Assembly (NCBI GenBank): GCA_028285285.1
Contig: JANQPW010000040.1
Span: 1 to 9,455, forward strand
DNA: 9,455 nt
Reading direction: 5' to 3'
From: Silvanigrellales bacterium
GTDB lineage: Bacteria; Bdellovibrionota_B; Oligoflexia; Silvanigrellales; Silvanigrellaceae
Shown: positions 1 through 5,967 of the stretch, piece after piece
Numbering within the stretch: the first letter of the stretch is position 1
Layout of the letters: the number at the start of each line of letters is the position of its first letter
Notes under the pieces: model-generated
The model's database searches: none
What the model was told of the DNA's origin: nothing
What the model saw: only the letters and a program-made list of their open reading frames with translations
Program-made: the position numbers and the translations under genes

Positions 1-501
1 ATACTTCTTTCTCGAAAGCTGGGCCAAAGGCCCCTTGGCGGCAATTTGCCCCACTTCCAAACAAAGAATGAAACGGGTTTTGTTTTCCACAGCCAGGGGT
101 ATCGTGAGGGGTTTGCACTTTGTGTGTTCAAAGCTCTCCATTTCGTCAAAGCAAACATCGTGGCAAACGGCTCTCGTTTTGCGATACTCTTCGAGCTTCT
201 CTTTGGAAAACACTCCAAAGCGCTCAATGCGCAGGGCTATCGCCTTTCGCCTCACGTGGAGCATTTGAGCCGCTCTTCTTTGTGAAACCCCTGAACACAA
301 AGCCATAAAACAGGCGTGGTTGATCCGCCTTTTGCGCAGGCGGTAGTCAAAACGAAGTGTTTGCTCAGAAAAACTCCTTCCACAGCCTCTGCAGCTGAAA
401 CGGCGGATCCTGCGCCCGTCTGAAGGGCGATGAAAAGCTCCCCTTTTGCAGGCATTTTCTGATTCACAGTGGGGACAAGTTTTGACTGAACTCTGGCTCA
501 T
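1..501 (-). CDS. Zinc-ribbon IS1-like transposase, N-terminal part (runs off left edge)
   Basis: The 167 visible codons run open to the window edge, so the C-terminal part of the catalytic domain is missing. The N-terminus is a zinc ribbon with Cys9/Cys12 (CPHC) and Cys37/Cys40 (CRGC). A basic helix-turn-helix-like stretch follows at about residues 55-95 (NHACFMALCSGVSQRRAAQM). The start of a DDE-type catalytic domain carries FDEMESFEHTKCKP, with Asp119 as the likely first catalytic acid, and then AVENKTR and IAAKGPLAQLSRKKY. This layout and the DEMxxFEHTK signature match, from memory, single-ORF IS1-like transposases common in deltaproteobacterial lineages; the exact IS family is not certain. 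The start is fixed by an AGGAGG site 6 nt upstream of the ATG at 501. The role would be DNA strand transfer for its own element. Whether it is intact cannot be judged here. Confidence 0.82.
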   Translation of the reverse strand, partial: MSQSSVKTCPHCESENACKRGAFHRPSDGRRIRRFSCRGCGRSFSEQTLRFDYRLRKRRINHACFMALCSGVSQRRAAQMLHVRRKAIALRIERFGVFSKEKLEEYRKTRAVCHDVCFDEMESFEHTKCKPLTIPLAVENKTRFILCLEVGQIAAKGPLAQLSRKKY

Positions 502-507
502 GGAGCT

Positions 508-513
508 CCTCCT
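508..513 (-). promoter_or_regulatory. Ribosome binding site of the transposase
   Basis: A perfect AGGAGG on the minus strand lies 6 nt before the ATG at 501. It decides the start of an open frame that has no stop inside the window. Confidence 0.75.
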
Positions 514-601
514 CAAAGGGATTTGCTCTGCAATGTGCCAGGAAGCTCAGACTTTTTTCGGAGGTGTGCGAAAAGTGGTCAACACTGTTCGCTTTCTGGA
601 G

Positions 602-634
602 GGTGCTCAGGTGGGTGAGAGACTCCTCAGCACC
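602..634. repeat. Imperfect inverted repeat downstream of the phytochrome gene
   Basis: The arms ggtgctcagg (602-611) and cctcagcacc (625-634) pair over 10 positions with one mismatch, around a 13 nt loop. The repeat lies just past the phytochrome stop codon. It lacks a T-tract on either strand, so it is not a standard intrinsic terminator. It could stabilise the phytochrome mRNA 3' end or belong to the neighbouring mobile element. Confidence 0.4.
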
Positions 635-651
635 AATTGAGAGGGCCAGTT

Positions 652-2196
652 TTAGAAGAGTTCGAGGTTGATGAGCTTCTTACCCCACATGATGGCGAGG
701 TAACGCTCCACAGATGACCAGGCTTTGCAGCAGTGCTTTCTTTCCTCCTTCCAAGCTTCAAAGGAAACACGCGGACTGATGACCTCGAGACCATCGTCAG
801 TGTGGGTGGTCTCAAATTCATCGTTTCTGCCAGCCCACAACACGGTGGCTTCTTGAGATGGTCGAAAAAACAGCAAAACGGGTGCATTTGTTTCTTCAAC
901 ACGTGAGAGTCTTTGGGTGGAAGTGGCCATCACACCAGCCGCCACATCGGAATAGTCAATGCCTTCGGGGACGAGGTCACAGATGCGATCGTGCCCAAAC
1001 ACAGAACCCTCTCCGCACCATTCTCCGGCCAAAATAGCTGCCAAAACCCGGCGCACATCCGACTCCTGAGGCGTCTTGCCGTGAAGACGGATCCGATCTC
1101 TCTGAACGAGGGCTGCACCGGCCGCGTCGAGCTGCTCCATGGCCCGGGTGAGCAGCCGATCAGGGAGATCCGGTATGGGCTCTTTGTAGCCCCTGCCCAT
1201 GATGGTGAGAAGGGCATGCGACTCAAAGTTTTCGTGCAGTTGCATGCGCTCGTTGATGCGAAAATTCTGGGCCTGGAGACTCAGAGATCGGGTGATGGCC
1301 TCGCAGGCCATGCGGTCACGCAGATCAATGTGCACTCTTTTCTTGCTGTGAAAGGAAACGAGGCCCCAAAGGTCTTGAGGACGCACTAAATTTTGCGCAA
1401 TGCTACAGGAAAAGGCAGTGGTCACCTTCATGTTGGTGAGATAGGACAGGTGTGTTGTTGCGCAGGCCCGTGAGTGAAGATAGCGCACATCTGCTTTTGG
1501 GTGCGAACCTTGGCCCACAATGCTTGTTGTTTCCCGTCCATCGTTGAGGATCATTCGACTGGGGAGGTACCTGTAGTGTTGCCTTGCGTTTTCGGGTACA
1601 TCGGAAGCTGGAAAGCGCAGGCCCATATAGTCGGGGTCTCCGGTGGTGTTGCGCTCCAGCACCACGCTTCCCGACCAGTCGTCATGAAACTGAAACACTA
1701 AGACCCGCTCGAAAGGAACAATTTGCTCGAGGCGTTCGCAGTGGGCTCGCAAGAGGCTCTTAAAGGTGCGCAACTGCTCCACGCGAATCGGAGCCAGTAG
1801 GAGGGATTGGCGGTGTGTGTCGGATATGGAGCTGGACGTAGCGGGCTCAATCTCAATTTGGAGCTGCTCGGGGTTCATGGAAAGGCCCACATGGTAGGCG
1901 TCGCCCTTGTGACTCAAGGCTTCGAAAACCACCTTCGGTCGAGGGGTCAGAGGGTGTTGGTGTTTGACAAGTCGCTCCAGCTGACCCTGAAACAAAGATC
2001 CGAGCGGCTGACCTATCAAATCTGTGGGTTCCAGGTCAAAAAAATCCGCGGTGTTCGCGGTGCAGGAGTTAATGGTTTGCTGCTGAGGGCAAACATTCAG
2101 CACACAGGCAAATCCCTGGGTTTCCCCTGTTTCAAAAAGAGCGATGCGGCCGCAATTGGCGGCCAGTTCACTTCTGCGGGCGAGCATTTCTTGCAT
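652..2196 (-). CDS. Bacteriophytochrome photosensory module (PAS-GAF-PHY) without output domain
   Basis: This 514-residue protein is predicted to be a red/far-red light sensor that binds biliverdin. Residues about 10-115 are a PAS-like domain with Cys15 in the motif ANC, at the position of the bilin-attaching cysteine of bacteriophytochromes. The GAF domain (about 135-310) carries FPASDVP (Asp199, usually PASDIP), Tyr208, RACATTHLSYLTNMKV (His249) and LWGLVSFH (His283), matching the chromophore-pocket residues of the family. The PHY domain (about 320-500) has VLWAG where WGG is usual, and the tongue motif PRVSF (475-479), whose Arg476 would pair with Asp199. The protein ends about 20 residues after PHY, so the histidine kinase or other effector usual in the family is missing. 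The ATG at 2196 is the first possible start after an in-frame stop at 2293-2295; an AAGGA lies 12 nt upstream. It could be a stand-alone sensor that signals through a partner, or a truncated gene. No heme oxygenase or response regulator is in the window. Confidence 0.92.
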   Translation of the reverse strand: MQEMLARRSELAANCGRIALFETGETQGFACVLNVCPQQQTINSCTANTADFFDLEPTDLIGQPLGSLFQGQLERLVKHQHPLTPRPKVVFEALSHKGDAYHVGLSMNPEQLQIEIEPATSSSISDTHRQSLLLAPIRVEQLRTFKSLLRAHCERLEQIVPFERVLVFQFHDDWSGSVVLERNTTGDPDYMGLRFPASDVPENARQHYRYLPSRMILNDGRETTSIVGQGSHPKADVRYLHSRACATTHLSYLTNMKVTTAFSCSIAQNLVRPQDLWGLVSFHSKKRVHIDLRDRMACEAITRSLSLQAQNFRINERMQLHENFESHALLTIMGRGYKEPIPDLPDRLLTRAMEQLDAAGAALVQRDRIRLHGKTPQESDVRRVLAAILAGEWCGEGSVFGHDRICDLVPEGIDYSDVAAGVMATSTQRLSRVEETNAPVLLFFRPSQEATVLWAGRNDEFETTHTDDGLEVISPRVSFEAWKEERKHCCKAWSSVERYLAIMWGKKLINLELF

Positions 2197-2508
2197 TTTG
2201 GGTCTTTGTCCTTCGCAGCCTGTGTTGGCCTCCTCACCTGCGTTTCGCCCGTGTTGAGGCCCAGTTTTGCCAAGGATACTGCCATAGCTTTTTCAAAGAA
2301 TCATCTTCTCAGCGTTTCGGTTCAGGGGAACAAAAGTGAAAGGCGGCTATTTTCAAGGGTTTCATTGACCTCATGCAACTGTCTAAAAGAGATGAAAAAC
2401 TCATCTTTTCCTCAGAAGTCCCGCAGGAGTTGCCGACACTCCAAGGGGGCAGAGGAAATGCTGCCCGGCTAAGTTTCGAATTGAACAGTAGCTGAGGTTG
2501 TTGAGTTG
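2197..2508. other. Divergent intergenic region between phytochrome and prepilin-like gene
   Basis: About 310 bp separate two divergently transcribed genes, so promoters for both should lie here. On the plus strand TTGACC (2365-2370) resembles a -35 box, but no good -10 follows at 16-18 nt. On the minus strand no convincing sigma70 pair stands out. A short AT-rich hairpin is present at 2390-2406. I see no convincing small gene. A plus-strand open frame across 1807-2472 runs mostly antisense to the phytochrome gene and is taken as a shadow. Confidence 0.5.
2390..2406. repeat. Short hairpin, AGATGA / TCATCT
   Basis: The arms AGATGA (2390-2395) and TCATCT (2401-2406) flank the loop AAAAC. Flanking A and T runs can extend the pairing, and TTT follows on the plus strand. 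It resembles a weak terminator but sits upstream of the plus-strand gene and outside any transcript that should end here. It could be an operator-like palindrome. The function is unknown. Confidence 0.3.
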
Positions 2509-3537
2509 ATGAGAAGTGGTTCACAGAGCGGGTTCAGTTTGATAGGAATGCTTGTGTCGATTGCCGTCCTCACGACGGCATCCCTGGGTGTGATGAAACT
2601 CCTCAGCCGCGGGTTTAAGGCCAATTCCGCAGTGAAGAATGATATTGAACTGGAAACTGTGAAGCGAAGTTTGATGCAGCGCATTGATTGCGCCAAAACG
2701 GCCGAAACATCCACACCCGGTTATCGTAAAGCGCAGATTGTGGCTTTGGTGACTGGCAACGGTCGAACCGTGATCCCTCCACGAGCCCAAGGCACCCCCA
2801 TTGGTCGTTTTCATTTCAGAGCGGTTTTGCTTCCAGATGGAATGCTGCGGGTGCAGGCACGGATGGTGAATGCTGCGGGGCAAGTTGTCAAACACCCCTT
2901 GCTGGCTGATGTGACCCACACAACATCGGATGGTCGAAAACAGTCTGCAAATTATGATTGGAAATATCTTTTTCCCGATGGCGCGCCCCTGTGCGACTTC
3001 AATGCGTTGAAAAAGACGACTCAAAGCGCAGACTCCAGCGTGGATCCTCGTGAAGACGAGTCTGTGGAGCTTGTCTACTTCCAAACGGGTCGGTTCAAGG
3101 CAAAAGGCGGAGACATTATGGTTACAGCAAGCTTTGTTTCTGATGGAGCTTACTCCTGCCGCAACTCTTTGCTTTTCGTTTGTTCTGGTGTGGCGCTGCG
3201 GGCCGAGGGAGAAACCCGCGAGTTTCTGTTAAAGGAAAATCAGACTTGCCGGGTTCGGGTGGAGTCGAAGAGAGATGGTGCTCCGAGCTCCACAAAAGAT
3301 GACAACTGCCGCGGTGGGTCGATCAGCTCTCCCAATGGCCTTACGGCCAAGCAGGGCCACAACCTATGGCGCATTCAGTGGGAAGATCGCCTGGCCACGC
3401 GAACAGACACCGTTGAATGCGCCAACCGGCCTCCAACCATGGCCAAGAACAACCATCCAGCCTGCCGCCGTTTGCAGGCTGTGGATTGGAACGATGCCAT
3501 TTGGCATGTGCGTGGTCGACGGGCTGTTTCTCGTTAG
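2509..3537 (+). CDS. Type IV prepilin/pseudopilin-like protein, cysteine-rich
   Basis: The 342-residue protein starts with a short leader (MRSGSQSG) followed by FSLIGMLVSIAVLTTASLG, a prepilin peptidase cleavage and methylation motif with its hydrophobic helix. Cleavage after Gly8 would leave Phe at +1. The usual Glu at +5 is replaced by Gly, as in some minor pilins and the GspK type. The rest is a long soluble domain with eight cysteines (61, 162, 217, 225, 247, 267, 304, 319), an even number that suits disulfides outside the cytoplasm. I do not recognise the family of this part; by length and layout it could be a PilV/PilW-like minor pilin. A TTG directly before the ATG (2506) is an alternative start, and GAGG at 2494-2497 sits 8 nt from the TTG and 11 nt from the ATG. 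No assembly genes are nearby. A small secreted-protein gene follows 120 bp downstream on the same strand. Confidence 0.8.
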   Translation: MRSGSQSGFSLIGMLVSIAVLTTASLGVMKLLSRGFKANSAVKNDIELETVKRSLMQRIDCAKTAETSTPGYRKAQIVALVTGNGRTVIPPRAQGTPIGRFHFRAVLLPDGMLRVQARMVNAAGQVVKHPLLADVTHTTSDGRKQSANYDWKYLFPDGAPLCDFNALKKTTQSADSSVDPREDESVELVYFQTGRFKAKGGDIMVTASFVSDGAYSCRNSLLFVCSGVALRAEGETREFLLKENQTCRVRVESKRDGAPSSTKDDNCRGGSISSPNGLTAKQGHNLWRIQWEDRLATRTDTVECANRPPTMAKNNHPACRRLQAVDWNDAIWHVRGRRAVSR

Positions 3538-3657
3538 AGACCGTTGGGTCGGTCGTTTGGCCGGATGGGTTTCCTTGCGCTGGATCTCCGCGCCCTCCAC
3601 TCCTATTCTCCGCTTGTTACCTTTCGTGGGAAAACGTCAACAAATTGGAGAATATCT

Positions 3658-4191
3658 ATGTTTAAACAACTTCTTGCAACAGCTACCTTGTTCTGTCTTC
3701 AGCCCCTTTCCGCTCAGGCTTCAGCCCTCTGGATTGGCGATTTGAGTGTGACCACGGCCCGCGGAAGCTTCGGTGGTGTGTACACCCAGTGTGATCGCAA
3801 TCGTATGGTTCAAGGTTCAGATATCGCGATTGAATTTGGCTCATTGACCCGTTCGGTTGTGGCCAACCTGTGTTTCCGAGTTTACTCGGCTGGTCTCACC
3901 GATGCTGGAGGCAACCCAGGAGAGTTGAGTTTGAAGATGAACTACAAGAATGCTCAGGACGCGGAGTCCACTGCCGTGAGCTACCCAGCTCGTTTTGTGG
4001 GCACTGAGGGAAGCAACTTTGTTTATGCTGTGAGTTTGTTTGACTTTGTTCCCCTGTATGGACGATCTCCAAATGGAAATCGCTGGGAAGAAATCGAGTT
4101 CATGCTTGAAGGTCGCAACGCCGCTCGGGGCGGAGTTGACTATGGACGTTCGCAGACCTACACCCTGAGATTTGATCTTCCACAAAACTAA
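3658..4191 (+). CDS. Small secreted protein of unknown function
   Basis: This 177-residue protein opens with a clear Sec signal peptide: basic Lys3, a hydrophobic core, and a likely cleavage near AQASA at about residue 23. The mature part of about 155 residues has two cysteines (in YTQCDRN and NLCFRVY) that could form one disulfide. Its many aromatic and beta-prone stretches end in YTLRFDLPQN, which suggests a beta-sandwich or other all-beta fold. I do not recognise a family. The ATG at 3658 is chosen because GGAG (3647-3650) lies 7 nt before it and the signal peptide begins there; the open frame extends upstream to 3544 without any such support. It follows the prepilin-like gene on the same strand, so the two could share a transcript and an envelope or surface role, but that is only inference from position. 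Confidence 0.75.
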   Translation: MFKQLLATATLFCLQPLSAQASALWIGDLSVTTARGSFGGVYTQCDRNRMVQGSDIAIEFGSLTRSVVANLCFRVYSAGLTDAGGNPGELSLKMNYKNAQDAESTAVSYPARFVGTEGSNFVYAVSLFDFVPLYGRSPNGNRWEEIEFMLEGRNAARGGVDYGRSQTYTLRFDLPQN

Positions 4192-4203
4192 AATCTCAGT
4201 AAC

Positions 4204-4236
4204 GAGCTGTCCCGCGGCAAAAATTGCCTCGAGCTC
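4204..4236 (+). terminator. Possible hairpin after the secreted-protein gene
   Basis: A two-tier inverted repeat starts 12 bp after the stop codon. The outer arms are GAGCT (4204-4208) and AGCTC (4232-4236). The inner arms are GGCAA (4216-4220) and TTGCC (4224-4228) around AAA. No T-tract follows, so intrinsic termination is not well supported. It may mark the transcript 3' end in another way. Confidence 0.3.
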
Positions 4237-4306
4237 ACTTCAGCACACCCCAAGAGATCCGATCCGAAGGTGATCGATGATTCACACGGGGTTGGTGACA
4301 CGACCC

Positions 4307-4312
4307 AAAGGG
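4307..4312 (+). promoter_or_regulatory. Ribosome binding site supporting a GTG start
   Basis: AAAGGG lies 6 nt before the GTG at 4319. Together with the in-frame TAA at 4313-4315 it fixes GTG as the start of the coiled-coil protein gene. Confidence 0.5.
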
Positions 4313-4318
4313 TAACAG

Positions 4319-5215
4319 GTGGCAGCTCGTCTTTTTAAAATCTTAGCTTTGCTGGAGTCAGACAACGACGCCGAAGCTTTGCAGGCACTGCGCACGGCGC
4401 AAAAAATTCTCCAACAAGAAGGCCTTTCGCTCCAGCAGCTTGCTGAGGATCACGAACGGACGATGGGAAGCCGTGACGCATGGGCCCGGCGCATGCATGC
4501 CGAAACAGCTCCTCTCAGGGCAGAGATCAATCACTATCGAAAAACCCTGGATCGGATCTATTCAGAGCGAGATGCTCTTCGTGTGGAGCTCGATAAACTG
4601 CGGCTTCACCTTCAGGTGAATCAAGGAGCGGATGTTTATCAGCGCTTGCGGGAGAGAGAGTCGAATGTGAAGGCCCTCACCCGTGAAGTGCGGCGCCTGA
4701 AAGCCGAGGTTTTTGAGCGCGATCGAGCGCTTCGCTCCCTTGAAAAAGAGCTGAATACTCGAGGTGCCGGGGCCGCTTCGGCGCCATCTGCCAAAGGAGT
4801 TTCCAGGGGTGCAGGGAAAGAGCCGCCTCCTCTTCCCCAACGGGCGAAAAGAACTGTGGAGACGAGAAGTGTTGTTGCCGAATGGGTGAAACTCTGTGGC
4901 CTTAAAAAAAGCCAAGACGAAACAGATTGGTTGTCTGTGAAGTTTTTGTTTCAGGTGTTTCAGTCGGCCGAAGCCCCTCTTTTGGGAGGAAAAGTTTTGG
5001 CTCAGAAGAACCGCTTCCCACAGCGACTGACGGTTTCTCAGGCTCGCTTTGCCGCAGCTCTCGCACAGGTTCTGGGTGTTGAGAGCTGCTATGGCGGACT
5101 CAAGCGAAATCGCAAAGGGTTCTGTGTTGTTTCCCTGTTAGACTTGGAGACCCTTGAAGGCCGGATTCCCTATGGAGAAAGTGCTCAGCGCGACCCGGTG
5201 CGTTCAGCGGGTTGA
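4319..5215 (+). CDS. DUF2786-like / coiled-coil protein with compact C-terminal domain
   Basis: The 298-residue protein has no signal peptide or membrane segment and is probably cytoplasmic. Residues 1-45 (LFKILALLESDNDAEALQAL and on to QKILQQEGLSLQQL) resemble the helical N-terminal motif of DUF2786 proteins, often found in phage and plasmid proteins of unknown role. Residues about 60-147 are a charged heptad-like coiled coil rich in Arg, Glu and Leu. A low-complexity Ala/Gly/Pro linker (148-176) leads to a C-terminal domain (about 183-276). Its pattern of a helix, then LTVSQARFAAALAQVLGV, a basic KRNRKG turn and a strand FCVVSLLDL recalls the winged-helix end of phage-type primases; this is a pattern guess, not a match. 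The start is GTG at 4319: a TAA is in frame just before it and AAAGGG (4307-4312) lies 6 nt upstream. The 3' end overlaps the convergent GST-like gene by 12 bp. The function is unknown. Confidence 0.75.
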   Translation: MAARLFKILALLESDNDAEALQALRTAQKILQQEGLSLQQLAEDHERTMGSRDAWARRMHAETAPLRAEINHYRKTLDRIYSERDALRVELDKLRLHLQVNQGADVYQRLRERESNVKALTREVRRLKAEVFERDRALRSLEKELNTRGAGAASAPSAKGVSRGAGKEPPPLPQRAKRTVETRSVVAEWVKLCGLKKSQDETDWLSVKFLFQVFQSAEAPLLGGKVLAQKNRFPQRLTVSQARFAAALAQVLGVESCYGGLKRNRKGFCVVSLLDLETLEGRIPYGESAQRDPVRSAG

Positions 5216-5905
5216 AAAGGAAGCCACTGTTGAGAGGCTTGCAGAGCCTGGTGAGTCTTCAACCCAGAGTGGCCATTTTTTCATCACAGCGGCGAAGTCT
5301 TCGCTGTTTAAAATATCGCTGAGCCAAGTGCGCAACGAAGGCAGCGGTGCTGTGGCAAACCAATCGGGATCCACGCCTGAGAATTGACGGACAAAGGGAA
5401 AAAGAGCGATATCAGCGAGACTGCGACGGGAACCCAAGAGGTGACCACCCTGGGAGATTTTGTCTTCCCAGTCTTTGAGGATGCTCAGGGCGATTGAACG
5501 TTGCTGGAGAGGATCAATACCCTCATTGGGGTAGCGGTTGGGGTATTTGTAGCGATCCAGTGCTTCCTTAAACGGTCCATCATTTGTGCTCACGAGCTCT
5601 TGGGTGATCGAGCGCTCTTCGGGAGAGCGGGGCAGGAGCTCCAGAATATCGCTCTGCTCCAGTGCCCAGGTGAGAATTTCGAGACTTTCCTCGATCACCT
5701 GACCTGTTTGAGGAAACCACAGCACGGGCACCGTTCCTTTTGGGGAAATTTCGAGCATATGCTGAGGTTTGTTGCGAAACACGATTTCGCGCAGCTCACA
5801 TTGCACCTGTGCCAGGTGAAGTCCCATACGGGCTCGGATGGCGTAAGGGCAGCGGCGGAAGCTGTAGAGCACGGGAAGTTTTGGTTTGTTGCCTTGTTTT
5901 GTCAT
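5204..5905 (-). CDS. Glutathione S-transferase-like protein
   Basis: The 233-residue protein has the two-domain GST layout. The N-terminal thioredoxin-fold part (about 9-80) has LPVLYSFRRCPYAIRARMGL, with Cys19 in a CPYA motif as the probable catalytic residue, the cis-proline loop GTVPVL (Pro60) and the glutathione-contact pair Glu73-Ser74. The helical C-terminal domain (about 95-215) carries the conserved SLADIALFPF segment with Asp165. A cysteine at the active site suggests glutathione-dependent thiol transfer or reductase chemistry (omega- or beta-like) rather than classical conjugation; the substrate is unknown. Start choice: the frame also opens at GTG 5926, but no Shine-Dalgarno lies before that, while AAGAGAGA precedes ATG 5905 by about 10 nt and the family usually begins shortly before the first strand. 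The tail overlaps the convergent plus-strand gene by 12 bp. It lies 62 bp downstream of the C39-like peptidase gene and may be co-transcribed with it. Confidence 0.88.
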   Translation of the reverse strand: MTKQGNKPKLPVLYSFRRCPYAIRARMGLHLAQVQCELREIVFRNKPQHMLEISPKGTVPVLWFPQTGQVIEESLEILTWALEQSDILELLPRSPEERSITQELVSTNDGPFKEALDRYKYPNRYPNEGIDPLQQRSIALSILKDWEDKISQGGHLLGSRRSLADIALFPFVRQFSGVDPDWFATAPLPSLRTWLSDILNSEDFAAVMKKWPLWVEDSPGSASLSTVASFSTR

Positions 5906-5967
5906 TTGCACAGAATCTCTCTTCACGGTTGTTGCGTCAAGAACCCGAAGAGAGAAAGGTGTTCGTT

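Larger units (their letters stand above)
1..586 (-). mobile_element. Probable insertion sequence, right end near 556-586, left end outside window
   Basis: The transposase implies an element that extends past the left edge. Its upstream end should lie between the transposase start (501) and the phytochrome stop (652). The stretch at about 556-586 on the minus strand (AGTGTTGACCACTTTTCG followed by CACACCTCC) has the look of a terminal repeat, but the matching copy would be outside the window. I see no target-site duplication. The boundary is a guess; the presence of a mobile gene is not. Confidence 0.3.

Noticed and set aside
252..467. A 71-codon minus-strand open frame in another frame of the transposase
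   Set aside because: It overlaps the zinc-ribbon transposase frame, which has the Cys motifs, the DDE start and a perfect Shine-Dalgarno.
913..1389. A 158-codon plus-strand open frame inside the phytochrome gene
   Set aside because: It is fully antisense to the conserved GAF and PHY coding region and has no motif of its own.
2365..2393. A sigma70-type promoter with TTGACC for the prepilin-like gene
   Set aside because: The -35 box is good, but the hexamer at 17 nt (AGAGAT) matches only two of six positions of a -10 box.
1807..2472. A 221-codon plus-strand open frame across the phytochrome 5' end
   Set aside because: It lies mostly antisense to clear phytochrome coding sequence and its translation has no recognisable domain. 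It is a shadow of the real gene.
3539..3554. A small hairpin (GACCG / CGGTC) right after the prepilin-like gene as a terminator
   Set aside because: The stem is only 5 bp and is followed by GTTTGG rather than a T-tract, so it is too weak to call.
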